Assembly: GCA_963667505.2 (NCBI GenBank)
Contig: OY763490.2
Location: forward strand, 2,666,001-2,730,000
Source: Aldehydirespirator sp963667505
Lineage (GTDB): Bacteria > Actinomycetota > Acidimicrobiia > Acidimicrobiales > Aldehydirespiratoraceae
Reading direction: 5' to 3'
DNA length: 64,000 nucleotides
Shown: one piece after another, positions 53,278 to 62,288 of the stretch
Position numbering within the stretch: position 1 is the first letter of the stretch
Layout: the number at the start of each line of letters is the position of its first letter
Notes under the pieces: model-generated
Database searches by the model: none
What the model saw: only the letters and a program-made list of their open reading frames with translations
Told to the model about the DNA's origin: nothing
Position numbers and translations under genes: made by a program

Positions 53278-53325
53278 AAATTGGCGACGAAACGGCCCTT
53301 ATAGGCCCACAAACACCACCAAATT
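53278..53325 (-). repeat. 48-bp palindromic repeat, family 2, upstream of the VWA gene
   Basis: A copy of the element found twice at 58399-58507, in inverse orientation. Ends AAATTGG and CCAAATT pair, and the inner part contains GGGCCTATAAGGGCC on the minus strand. It is 24 bp from the VWA gene start. Confidence 0.85.
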
Positions 53326-53350
53326 CGGGTGGCGGCCGACTGCGCCGCCG

Positions 53351-54550
53351 CTAGTCCCGCTCCCCGGCCTCCCCGACCGCGCTGATGTGGCGTTCGGCGT
53401 GCCGGCGGAGCTCTTGGCGGAGGCGGTCGGGGGGCCAGTCCTCGTCGAGGGCTTGGTTCGTCAGGTCGGCCTGCGACGGCGGAGCCAGGCCGTCCACCGG
53501 CTGGTCGCGGTCGAGGTTGGTGGGGAAGGCGTAGCCCTCGGCGCAGGCGGCCACCACGTTGGCGGCCGCGGCCCGGTCGAGGCCCGCCGCGAGCCGGGAC
53601 CGCAGCGACGGATACACGGACTCGACCATGCGGGCCCGGTCCACCGCTTCGGTGGCCCGGCCGAAGGCGGACGAGATCTGCAGCAGGTTGGCTATGCGGC
53701 GCATGTCGGCGGTGCGGTTGTGGCCCGCGGCGTGGAACATGGCCGGACTGAAGAACACCGCGTCGCCGGTGCGCAGCGGCAGCTGCACCCGGTGCCGGGC
53801 GAAGTACTCCTTGAACTCGGGGCGGCGCCACGCCAGGTAGCCAAGCTCGTACTTGTGGGAATGGGGCAGGTACATGGTGGGGCCGGCCTCGGCGCCCATG
53901 TCGCAGTGGGCGACGGCGCCCTGCAAGGTGAGCAGCGGCGACAGCAGGTGGACATGGCGGGGGAACTGCTCGGCCTCGTCGTCGGTGAGGAAGCCCATGT
54001 GGTAGTCGCGGTGAGGCTGCTGGGCCTCGCCGCCGGGGTTCACCACATTGACCTGTTCGGTGATCTGGTAGCGAGGGCCGAGCCAGGCCTCGCAGGCCAC
54101 GGCAATGGCATCGGAGCAGTGGTAGTCGACGAAGGCGTCCGGGTCGGCCACGGCGAGCTTCTCCAGGGCATTCCAGATCCGGTCGTTGGCGCCGGGCTTG
54201 GCGAAATGGTCGCCTGCGGGTCCGCCGTGAGCCCGCTGGGCCTCAATCAGGTCCCAGAACACCTCCGACACCCGGTCGACCGCGGCGGGCGGCACTGCGC
54301 CCTCCAGCACGACGATCCCAGGCCCGTCGACCAGGGCGGTGGTCAGTTCGTCGCGCAGGGCGGCCCGGTGCTCGGCGTCGGCGGTCGGGCCTTGGGCCGA
54401 GGCGCTCGCGTCGTATGTGGGCACGCCCTGGGTGATCCTCTCCGCCAGCGCGTAGTCGGCCGGGTCGACGGGCTGCTCGACCAGCGCAGCGAAGGCCTCG
54501 AGGTCGCAGTCATGGCGCGAGGGCCGGACTGTCTCTGCGCGGCGACTCAT
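53351..54550 (-). CDS. Phytanoyl-CoA dioxygenase (PhyH) family protein
   Basis: A 399-residue iron/2-oxoglutarate oxygenase. The iron site is HRDYHMG (His-x-Asp) and the distal His in FHAAGHNRTADMRRIANLLQ, with Arg near for 2-oxoglutarate. PhyH proteins hydroxylate diverse lipids and secondary metabolites; the substrate here is unknown. The start MSRRAETVRPSR at 54550 is used. One family 1 palindromic repeat lies 55 bp upstream. It is divergent from the MaoC-type gene, so the two may act on the same acyl-CoA pathway. Confidence 0.88.
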   Translation of the reverse strand: MSRRAETVRPSRHDCDLEAFAALVEQPVDPADYALAERITQGVPTYDASASAQGPTADAEHRAALRDELTTALVDGPGIVVLEGAVPPAAVDRVSEVFWDLIEAQRAHGGPAGDHFAKPGANDRIWNALEKLAVADPDAFVDYHCSDAIAVACEAWLGPRYQITEQVNVVNPGGEAQQPHRDYHMGFLTDDEAEQFPRHVHLLSPLLTLQGAVAHCDMGAEAGPTMYLPHSHKYELGYLAWRRPEFKEYFARHRVQLPLRTGDAVFFSPAMFHAAGHNRTADMRRIANLLQISSAFGRATEAVDRARMVESVYPSLRSRLAAGLDRAAAANVVAACAEGYAFPTNLDRDQPVDGLAPPSQADLTNQALDEDWPPDRLRQELRRHAERHISAVGEAGERD

Positions 54551-54604
54551 CGGCGTGATCGTACGCGGCCGGACAACGTGGCGGCAGGGTCGACCCGTCC
54601 CCGA

Positions 54605-54653
54605 ATACTCGGGATGGTTCTGGGTCGCAGATCCCCAATGGTCGCACCGAGAA
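54605..54653 (+). repeat. Palindromic repeat, family 1, fourth copy
   Basis: Matches the repeats at 28925-29119: ATACTCGGGATGGTTCTGGG at the left and ACCGAGAACT at the right. It lies in the 165-bp divergent region between the PhyH and MaoC-type genes. Confidence 0.8.
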
Positions 54654-54715
54654 CTCTGCGACCAGGCCAGGCTGCGGGGCGTTAGCGTGGGCGCCGGCGA
54701 CGAGTGGAGGTTGTG

Positions 54716-55555
54716 ATGCCCATCAATCCCGACGCGGCGGGCGCCGTCGGCGAGGAGACCGAGATCAGCTGGACCTCGAAGGACAGCCTGCTGTACGCCC
54801 TCGGGGTGGGCGCGGGCGCGTCCGACCCGACCGGCTTCGAGCTGGAGTTCACCACCGAGAACACCCGGGGCGTGCGCCAGAGGGCGCTGCCCACCCAGGC
54901 GGTGGTCCTGGGGACCGGGAAGATGCCCGACTACGGGAGCTTCAACCTGGCGGCGCTGCTGCACGGCGACCAGCACATCGAGCTTCACCAGGAGCTGCCC
55001 GCCGCCGGGTCGGCGGTAGCCCAGGCCCGGGTGGCCGCCGTCTACGACAAGATCAAGGCCGCGCTGGTGGTGCTGGAGACCACCGTCCGCAGCCACGACG
55101 GCGAGCCGATGTGGACCAGCCGGGCCGGGCTGTTCATCTCCGGCGAGGGGGGCTGGGGCGGCGACCGAGGGCCGTCCAACACCTGGCGGCAGCCCGACCG
55201 GGAGCCCGACCACGTGACCGGCTACGACACCCGCACCGACCAGGCCCTGCTCTACCGCCTCAACGGCGACCGCAACCCGCTGCACTCCGATCCGTCGTTC
55301 TCGGCCATGGCCGGGTTCGAGACGCCGATCCTGCACGGCCTGTGCACCTTCGGGGTGACCGGGCGGGCCCTGCTCCACACGCTGTGCGACAGCGACCCGG
55401 CCCGGTTCGGGTCGATGGGCGGCCGCTTCAAGGCCCCGGTGCTGCCGGGTCAGCGCCTCGACGTCTGGATGTGGACCGAGGGCGACACGACGCTGTTCCA
55501 AACCCGGGTCGGCGACCAAGTGGTGTTCGACGCAGGCGTGTTCACCACTCGCTGA
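54716..55555 (+). CDS. MaoC-like hydratase (hydroxyacyl-CoA dehydratase type 2)
   Basis: A 279-residue double hot-dog protein. The hydratase 2 motif is in the C-terminal half (YRLNGDRNPLHSDPSFSA, with Asp and His, then ETPILHGLCTFGV). The N-terminal half is the companion domain lacking the motif. This is the size of bacterial and eukaryotic 2-enoyl-CoA hydratase 2, which makes 3-hydroxyacyl-CoA. The ATG at 54716 has GGAGG 6 nt before. Divergent from PhyH. Confidence 0.9.
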   Translation: MPINPDAAGAVGEETEISWTSKDSLLYALGVGAGASDPTGFELEFTTENTRGVRQRALPTQAVVLGTGKMPDYGSFNLAALLHGDQHIELHQELPAAGSAVAQARVAAVYDKIKAALVVLETTVRSHDGEPMWTSRAGLFISGEGGWGGDRGPSNTWRQPDREPDHVTGYDTRTDQALLYRLNGDRNPLHSDPSFSAMAGFETPILHGLCTFGVTGRALLHTLCDSDPARFGSMGGRFKAPVLPGQRLDVWMWTEGDTTLFQTRVGDQVVFDAGVFTTR

Positions 55556-55685
55556 GCGGCTGCACTGAGCAAAATCCCGGAGGTTGTGGGGAACTGTTCC
55601 CGCGAACCTCCCGAAGTTTGAAGCAGAGGGCACGGACGACGGTCCGCCAATTGAATCCGTGGGCCACCTGCGCCATGCTGATGCC

Positions 55686-56840
55686 ATGGAGATCCATGGC
55701 ACTTGCAGCCCGGAGTTCGCGTCGGTGCGCGACGCGTTCGAGTCCAACTTCGCCGACGGATTGGAGTTGGGCGCGTCCGCGGCGGTGACCGTGGACGGCG
55801 AGTTCGTGGTGGACGTGTGGGCCGGCGATGCCGACTCCGACGGCGCCCCGTGGCGGCGCGACACCATCGTCAACGTCTACTCGACCACCAAGACGATGGC
55901 CGCGACGTGCATGCTGATGCTGGCGGACCGCGGCGAGCTGGACTTCGACGCCCCGGTGGCGCAGTACTGGCCCGAGTTCGCCCGCAACGGCAAGGAGGGA
56001 GTGCTGGTACGCCACGTGATGGCCCACACCGCGGGGCTGCCCGGCTTCGACCCGCCCATCACCGTGGAACAGCTCTACGACCTCGAGGCTGCGGCGGCCA
56101 ACCTGGCGGCCCAGTCGCCGTGGTGGGCGCCGGGCACCGCATCGGGGTATCACGCCGTGACCCAGGGCAACCTCGAGGGCGAGATTCTCCATCGCGTCAC
56201 CGGTCGCCGCATGGCCGAATGGTTCCGCACCGAGGTGGCCGAGCCGCTCGAGGCTGACTTCTGGATGAGCCTTCCCGCCTCCGAGGACCATCGAGTGTCC
56301 GACCTGGTGCGCCCGGCGACCCCGCAGACGCTCGTCGTGGGCGGCGATGAGGTCGAGGTCGGCGAGATCGCAGTGCGCGCCTTTCTGAGCGTTCACCGGA
56401 CGGGCGACGAGACCGCCACCAGGGAGTGGAGGGCCGCGGAGCTTCCCGCCTCCGGCGGGTTCGGCAATGCCCGCTCGGTGGCCCGCATCCACGCCGCGCT
56501 GGCTTGCGGAGGAACCGTCGACGGCGTCCGGCTGCTGTCGGAGGCCGGTGCCCGGCGCGCCCTGGAAGAGCAGACCGACGGCATCGACCATGTCCTGTGC
56601 GTTCGGATGCGCCACGGTCTCGGCTTCGGACTCCAGATCGGCGACCTCTCCTTCGCTCCGGGCCAGATGTTCTGGGGCGGCATGGGCGGCTCGCTGGCCG
56701 CGATCGACCTCGACGCCCGGGTCAGCGTCGCCTATGTGATGAACCGAATGGCACCCGACGCCCTAGGCGACCGCCGCGGCATTCAGATCGTTCAAGCGGC
56801 CCTAGCCGCCGGCAGGCGGCCACAGACGACAGAACGATGA
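55686..56840 (+). CDS. Beta-lactamase-fold serine hydrolase
   Basis: A 384-residue class C beta-lactamase/esterase-like protein. The Ser-x-x-Lys motif is NVYSTTKTMAAT (about residue 75). The Tyr motif is GYHAVTQGNL (Tyr-x-Ala in place of Tyr-x-Asn), which is common in esterases such as EstB. The third motif region is WGGMGGSL rather than Lys-Thr-Gly. No signal peptide, so it is cytoplasmic and probably an esterase or amidase. Start MEIHGTCSPEF at 55686. Confidence 0.87.
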   Translation: MEIHGTCSPEFASVRDAFESNFADGLELGASAAVTVDGEFVVDVWAGDADSDGAPWRRDTIVNVYSTTKTMAATCMLMLADRGELDFDAPVAQYWPEFARNGKEGVLVRHVMAHTAGLPGFDPPITVEQLYDLEAAAANLAAQSPWWAPGTASGYHAVTQGNLEGEILHRVTGRRMAEWFRTEVAEPLEADFWMSLPASEDHRVSDLVRPATPQTLVVGGDEVEVGEIAVRAFLSVHRTGDETATREWRAAELPASGGFGNARSVARIHAALACGGTVDGVRLLSEAGARRALEEQTDGIDHVLCVRMRHGLGFGLQIGDLSFAPGQMFWGGMGGSLAAIDLDARVSVAYVMNRMAPDALGDRRGIQIVQAALAAGRRPQTTER

Positions 56841-56923
56841 CCGGCAGAACACCGATAACCGAGTACCGGCCGCGCCGACTTGATTCAGCCCCCGCGCTCT
56901 GGGGCAGGCGCCGACCGCCGCAA

Positions 56924-58372
56924 CTAGCGGGAGCGGTACTGGGCGCGGAAGCCTTGGGCGTCCTTGTTGAGGCGCTTGGAGAGGTGCAGCCCCTCCAGCA
57001 CCAGTTCCGCCGCAGAAGCGACCATGGCGGGCGACTCCGCGCCTTCGTCGTCGGCCAGCAGGGCCTGCACCGGCGGGGCCAGCGCGGGCACCCGCTTCAG
57101 CAGGGCGGCGTAGTCGGCGTCGGCCACGTCCTCGCCCACGTCCACCACCAGATCCTCGTCGAAGGCGTCCACCACGGCCCGGTGCAGACCGGGAGACACG
57201 CGATCCTTGAACACCGACAGCACCGCGGCACCGAGCAGCCTCTGGAGGATCTCGGCGTCGCGGCCCTCCTCCAGCGTCTCGATCTCCACTTTGCCCGAGG
57301 TGGACGAGGCGAGCGCGTCCAGGTCGGTCACCCGGGGCACGACATGCTCGCCGCCGCTGCGGAGGGTGCGGCGCATGGCATTGGCCACCATCGTCTCGGA
57401 GTTCGAGATGCTGAGCCGCACCGACACGCCCGAGCGCTGGGACACGTGCGGGCTGGTGCGGGCCGCTCGGGTCAGAGCCACCACGATCTGGGTCATGAAG
57501 GTCGGCACTGTGACCGCCATGCCCAAGGCGTCGCTCGCCCGGGTCGTCGCCGAGTCCGGCGCGGTGTCGGCTGCGAAGGCTTCCTGCTCGATTATGGCGC
57601 TCTCGGTGTCGGCGTCCAGCGGGTAATGGGTGCGTACCTGGGCGCCGAAACGGTCCTTGAGCGGGGTGATGATGCGGCCCCGGTTGGTGTAGTCCTCAGG
57701 GTTGGCCGAAGCCACCAGCACCACGTCGAGCGGCAGGCGCACCTTGTATCCCCGGATCTGAACGTCGCGCTCCTCGAGCACGTTGAGCAGGCCCACCTGG
57801 ATGCGCTCAGCCAGGTCGGGCAGTTCGTTGATGGCGAAGATGCCCCGGTTGGTTCGAGGCACCAGCCCGTAGTGCAGGGTGAGCTCGTCGGACAGGTAGC
57901 GGCCCTCGGCCACCTTGATCGGGTCGACCTCGCCGATCAAGTCGGCGATCGACGTGTCGGGCGTGGCCAGTTTCTCGCCGTATCGGTCGTCACGATGGAT
58001 CCAGGCGATCGGGGTGTCGTCGCCGTGCTCGGCGACCAGGGCGCGGGCCTGGGCCGACACAGGGTCGTAGGGGTCGTCGTTGATCTCGGAGCCGGCGATG
58101 ATCGGCATCCATTCGTCGAGCAGGCCGACGAGGCCGCGGATCATGCGGGTCTTGGCCTGGCCCCGCTCCCCCAGCATGATCATGTCGTGGCCGGCCAGCA
58201 GGGCGTTCTCGATCTGGGGGACGACGGTGCTGTGATAGCCGAGGACGTCGTCGAACAGCGGCTCGCCGGCCCGGATTCGGGCTACCGCGTTGCGGCGCAT
58301 CTCCTGTCGCACCGGCAACGACGCCCAGCCGCTGGCCCGCAACTCACCCAGGGTGGCCGGACGTGACGACAT
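56924..58372 (-). CDS. AAA ATPase, magnesium-chelatase/MoxR-like
   Basis: A 482-residue ATPase. Walker A is GERGQAKTRMIRG, the Walker B region is GIFAINELPDLAERIQ (Asn in the place of the usual Asp before Glu, a known subgroup variant), and the insertion VLVASANPEDYTNRGR marks the ChlI/MoxR class. C-terminal helices follow. Its likely partner is the VWA protein at 51185-53254, though a 3.7-kb block of PhyH, MaoC and esterase genes separates them. A palindromic repeat lies 27 bp upstream of its start. Confidence 0.88.
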   Translation of the reverse strand: MSSRPATLGELRASGWASLPVRQEMRRNAVARIRAGEPLFDDVLGYHSTVVPQIENALLAGHDMIMLGERGQAKTRMIRGLVGLLDEWMPIIAGSEINDDPYDPVSAQARALVAEHGDDTPIAWIHRDDRYGEKLATPDTSIADLIGEVDPIKVAEGRYLSDELTLHYGLVPRTNRGIFAINELPDLAERIQVGLLNVLEERDVQIRGYKVRLPLDVVLVASANPEDYTNRGRIITPLKDRFGAQVRTHYPLDADTESAIIEQEAFAADTAPDSATTRASDALGMAVTVPTFMTQIVVALTRAARTSPHVSQRSGVSVRLSISNSETMVANAMRRTLRSGGEHVVPRVTDLDALASSTSGKVEIETLEEGRDAEILQRLLGAAVLSVFKDRVSPGLHRAVVDAFDEDLVVDVGEDVADADYAALLKRVPALAPPVQALLADDEGAESPAMVASAAELVLEGLHLSKRLNKDAQGFRAQYRSR

Positions 58373-58398
58373 GGCCCCGCACCCTATCCGCGCCGGTG

Positions 58399-58507
58399 AA
58401 ATTGGTGGCGGTTGTGGGCCTCACATAGCCGTTTCGTCGCCAATATCGGTGGCGCGGCCAAATTGGTGGCGGTTGTGGGCCTCACATAGCCGTTTCGTCG
58501 CCAATTT
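58399..58507. repeat. Two palindromic repeats, family 2, between divergent genes
   Basis: Copies at 58399-58446 and 58460-58507 are identical except for the last few bases: ends AAATTGG and CCAATTT pair, and the middle reads GGCGGTTGTGGGCCTCACAT. They occupy most of the 189-bp gap between the AAA gene start and the GH2-like gene start. A third copy is at 53278-53325 in the other orientation. Confidence 0.9.
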
Positions 58508-58561
58508 AGGGGGCCGGACGGGAACCAGATGGCCGGCGGAGGTGGGCGGTAGGTTGGAGCG

Positions 58562-60898
58562 GTGGACCTGGGCGGGCTCTGGCGGGTCGCGGCGGGCACC
58601 GAGGCCGAGCGCCGCACCTTCCACGAGTTCGACCACGACGACTCGGACTGGGCGACGATGCCGGTGCCGAGCCACTGGGCCCTGGGCGGAGGCACTGCAG
58701 GCTCCGACCTCGCGGCCGAGGAGTCGGTGCTCTACCGGCACCGCTTCCAGAGCCCCGACGACCCCCGCGAGACCCACCACCCCGGCCCGCCAAGCAGATC
58801 CAGCGGCCCGCACACCAGCCGCAGTCCCGGCCCACCAGACATACCCAACCGCACAGACACCCCCCATGGACTCGATTCACCAGACATACCCAGTGCCTCG
58901 GACAGCGGCCGCGGCTCGGAGCCACTCGACACACTCAGCGGCACAGAAACCGGCCGCGACCTCGAGAGCTCCGATTGGCGGGACGACCCGGCCGAGCCGT
59001 TCGCGGACGAGGAGACGGAGGCAGGGAGGCGATGGTGGCTGAGGCTCGAAGGGATCGCCCAGCAGGGAGACGTGTGGCTCGACGGCGCCTACCTCGGGCA
59101 CACTGACGGCTACTTCGTGCCCCACGAGTTGGAGGTCACCGACCGACTGGCGGCCCAGTCCGAGCATCTGCTGGCCATCGAGGCCACCTGCCGACGATTC
59201 GGCGACCCGGACAACCGCAGCACGCTCACGGGGGCAATGCAGGACCCCGAACTGTGCGGCGCCGACGGCCTGATCGTGGGTGGCGTTTGGCGCCCGGTCC
59301 GGTTGCGTTCGAGCGGCCCGGTGGCCGTCCGCCACGCCCGGGCGGTGTGCGCCGCGGTCAGCACGGACGGAGGCAGGGGCAGCCGCCGAGGCGCCGGGCG
59401 GGCCCGGTTGGTGATGCGGGCAGTGCTGGACGTGCCCGGCGGGGGCGAGGTGCAGCTGCGCACCAGGGTGGCGGGCACCGAGCACGTCCACAGCCACCAT
59501 GCTGCCGCGGGCGACAACCGGGTGGAGTGGACCGTCGATGTGGACGACCCGCCGCTGTGGTGGCCCCACTCGCTGGGCGACCAGCCCCTCTGCGAGCTCA
59601 CTCTGGACGCGATGTCGGGGGGCGAAGTCCACGACCGCCGCCGCTTCCGCATCGGCTTCCGCTCGGTGGAGATGCGCCGCTGGGTGCTGCACGTCAACGG
59701 CGAGCGGCTGTTCGCCAAGGGCGCCAACCTCCTGCCAACGACCCGTCTGCCGGGTGCGGCGTCGCCGTCGGAGGTGGCCAGCGACATCCGGGCCGCCCGC
59801 AACGCGGGCCTCGACCTGGTGCGCCCGGTCGCGCACATCGCCCGCGAGGAGCTCTACGACACCGCCGATGAACTGGGGATGCTCGTATGGCAGGACCTGC
59901 CCATCAGGGGGGTGATGAGCCGCAGCGTCGTCGGTGAGGCCCGGCGGCAGGCCCGGGAGGCAGTCGATCTGCTGGGACACCGCCCGTCGGTGGCGGTCTG
60001 GTGCGCCCACGACGATCCGTTCCCCCGCCTGAGGCGGCCGTCGGCCACGCCGCCCGCGTGGAGCCGGCTGGGACCGTCGTGGAACCGCGACGTGCTCGAC
60101 CGGCGGTTAAGCAGGGTGCTGTCGCGCTGCGACGGCTCGCGCCCGGTGGTGGCCCACACCGGTGTGCCGCCCCATTTCCCCTCCCTGGAGGGCACCACCA
60201 GCCAGCTGTGGTTCGGCCTCCACGGCGGACGGGCCGCCGACCTGGCACCGACGCTGGCCCGCGTGCCGACGATGGGCCAGTTCGTCTCGGCCTTCGGCAC
60301 ACCCGTGCGGGCCGACCAGCCCGAGGTCGTCAAGACCACCGTCGAGATCCTGCGACGGTTGAAGTACCGGCCCACCGGCGGGTTCCTGCTGCACGCCCTG
60401 GCCGATGTCGGCCAAGGACCCGGAGCTGGCGAAGACCACGGAACCAGCCCAGGACCCGTGGCAAGCGCAGGGCCTGAAGCCGAGGCAGGCGACGGGTTCG
60501 GGCTGTTGGACGGACTGCGACGGCCCAAGCCGGGCTGGCAGGCGCTGGTGGAGGCATGCCGTCCGCTGATCGTGACAGCCGATCCGCTGCCCGAGTCCGT
60601 GCGGGGAGGCGACCGACTCGAACTGGCCGTGCACGTGGTCAACGACACCCGGGCCGACATGGACGACATGCAGGTGCAGGCCCGGGTGCTGGGCCCGGAC
60701 GGTGCCGTGGTGGACGAACAGCGCTGGGCGGGCTCGGCCGCCAGCGACGACTGCGTGCTCGTGGGCCGACTGGCCGTGGACGTTCCGGCGGGCCCGCCTG
60801 GTCCGTTGACGGTGGAGCTGGCCCTCGCGGCCGGCCGCGGATCCGACGACAGGTTCGCGGTGGTCGCCACGAACCGCTACATCGCGGCGATCTCCTGA
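58562..60898 (+). CDS. Glycoside hydrolase family 2-like protein lacking both catalytic Glu residues
   Basis: A 778-residue protein with the GH2 layout: jelly-roll domain from MDLGGLWRVAAGTEAE to about residue 215 (interrupted by a low-complexity insert, residues 63-140), an Ig-like domain, and a barrel with VLHVNGERLFAKGANLLP. The acid/base position, normally WCGNNE, reads WCAHDD (residues 480-485). The nucleophile segment, normally FVSEFG, reads FVSAFG (Ala577). It resembles beta-mannosidase but is probably inactive. No signal peptide. Start GTG 58562. Possible roles are sugar binding or a scaffold. Confidence 0.8.
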   Translation: MDLGGLWRVAAGTEAERRTFHEFDHDDSDWATMPVPSHWALGGGTAGSDLAAEESVLYRHRFQSPDDPRETHHPGPPSRSSGPHTSRSPGPPDIPNRTDTPHGLDSPDIPSASDSGRGSEPLDTLSGTETGRDLESSDWRDDPAEPFADEETEAGRRWWLRLEGIAQQGDVWLDGAYLGHTDGYFVPHELEVTDRLAAQSEHLLAIEATCRRFGDPDNRSTLTGAMQDPELCGADGLIVGGVWRPVRLRSSGPVAVRHARAVCAAVSTDGGRGSRRGAGRARLVMRAVLDVPGGGEVQLRTRVAGTEHVHSHHAAAGDNRVEWTVDVDDPPLWWPHSLGDQPLCELTLDAMSGGEVHDRRRFRIGFRSVEMRRWVLHVNGERLFAKGANLLPTTRLPGAASPSEVASDIRAARNAGLDLVRPVAHIAREELYDTADELGMLVWQDLPIRGVMSRSVVGEARRQAREAVDLLGHRPSVAVWCAHDDPFPRLRRPSATPPAWSRLGPSWNRDVLDRRLSRVLSRCDGSRPVVAHTGVPPHFPSLEGTTSQLWFGLHGGRAADLAPTLARVPTMGQFVSAFGTPVRADQPEVVKTTVEILRRLKYRPTGGFLLHALADVGQGPGAGEDHGTSPGPVASAGPEAEAGDGFGLLDGLRRPKPGWQALVEACRPLIVTADPLPESVRGGDRLELAVHVVNDTRADMDDMQVQARVLGPDGAVVDEQRWAGSAASDDCVLVGRLAVDVPAGPPGPLTVELALAAGRGSDDRFAVVATNRYIAAIS

Positions 60899-61034
60899 GC
60901 CACGGGACCGTCCCGGCCGCATCCGCACATGCGAGTCGGCCGAAATGTAGGTGGCGCCGAATCCAGCTTCTAGCGGTTGCACCTATGGCCGTATTATCAT
61001 CACTTATTGGAAGATCAGAGGGACGGGAGTAGCG

Positions 61035-62117
61035 ATGTACGAGGCAACCGACCGGAGGTCAACCGCGACGGAGTACCCCGCCGGGTCTCAGATCCGAGAG
61101 AGTGACTGGCACATCCTGGCCGGATTCTGGCATCCAGTCGCCTTCTCCACAGCACTGGACGACGGCCCGTTGGCGTCCAAGCTGCTCGACGTCGACCTCG
61201 TCGTCTACCGCACCAACGAGGGTGTGGCCGTGGCCCGGGACTTGTGCGTCCATCGGGGCTCGAGACTGAGCGGCGGCTGGATCAGCGACGACGGCGCTTG
61301 CGTCGTCTGCCCTTACCACGGGCTCCACTACGACCAGTCCGGGCAATGCACCTGGATCCCCGCCAATGCGCCGGACCGGCCGCCGCCTCCCAAGACCATG
61401 AGGCTGGTCAGCTACCTGGCCGCGGAGCGCTACGGGGTCGTGTGGGCGTGCATGAAGCCCGAGCCCACCCGGCCCCTGCCGGACTGGCCCCATCTCGACG
61501 AGTACGGGCCGGAATGGCTGAGGATCCAGATCCCGAAGGGGACATGGAACGCGACCGCCAGCCGACACTGCGAGAACTTCAACGACATCGCCCACCTGTC
61601 GTGGGTCCACATGAAGACGTTCGGGAACCGGGCTCGGCCGGTGGTGCCCGACTACACGCTGGAGCAGACCGACTACGGCCTGTACATGGCGCTGCCATAC
61701 CTGGAGGTCGAGCGGGGCTTCAACGACGACCTGGGCGAGCGTGAGCGGGAAGTCTTCTACCGCCACCACCTGACGTACCCGTTCGCGACCGATCTGAGAG
61801 TGGACTACTACGAAGACGACGGCGAGAGCTTCGTCACCAGCCACTTCTTCGACATCGGCTCGCCCGTCAGCGCACGGACCACCGACATCTACCAGATCTC
61901 GCTGACCAACATCCCGGGCGCCACGGTCGAGGACTACGCCGAGTACCAGCTGGTCACCAACAGCGAGGACATCGTCATCGTCGAGAGCCAGCGTCCCGAG
62001 GACGTGCCCCTGAACCTGGCCGCCGAGGTTCACATCCCCGCCGACAAGCTGTCGATCCGCTACCGGCGCGACCTGGTGGAGATGTTCGGGCTCGGCGCGC
62101 CCGAGATGGTCGCCTAG
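61035..62117 (+). CDS. Rieske non-heme iron oxygenase, alpha subunit
   Basis: A 360-residue ring-hydroxylating oxygenase. The Rieske cluster ligands are Cys71-x-His73 (DLCVHRGS) and Cys92-x-x-His95 (VVCPYHGLHY). The mononuclear iron site is ENFNDIAHLSWVH: bridging Asp184, ligands His187 and His192. The start at 61035 (MYEATDRRST) has GGGAG 8 nt upstream. Such enzymes hydroxylate or demethylate aromatic or other ring compounds using electrons from a reductase. The next gene, 171 bp downstream, supplies reductase and ferredoxin domains. Confidence 0.92.
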   Translation: MYEATDRRSTATEYPAGSQIRESDWHILAGFWHPVAFSTALDDGPLASKLLDVDLVVYRTNEGVAVARDLCVHRGSRLSGGWISDDGACVVCPYHGLHYDQSGQCTWIPANAPDRPPPPKTMRLVSYLAAERYGVVWACMKPEPTRPLPDWPHLDEYGPEWLRIQIPKGTWNATASRHCENFNDIAHLSWVHMKTFGNRARPVVPDYTLEQTDYGLYMALPYLEVERGFNDDLGEREREVFYRHHLTYPFATDLRVDYYEDDGESFVTSHFFDIGSPVSARTTDIYQISLTNIPGATVEDYAEYQLVTNSEDIVIVESQRPEDVPLNLAAEVHIPADKLSIRYRRDLVEMFGLGAPEMVA

Positions 62118-62288
62118 AGGCCGAGCGGTAGGTGCGCGAATCCGGCCCATACGGGCGAGGCCGTGGCCCGAGCGGCCCGTGAGCGCAGCGAACAAGAGCG
62201 GGAATGACACCGCCGCGACACGACAGGCCATCACCTACCCGCGCTCGCTCTTAGCGGCTTGCGCCCGGGCAGGGCCGGCGGCCACCGA

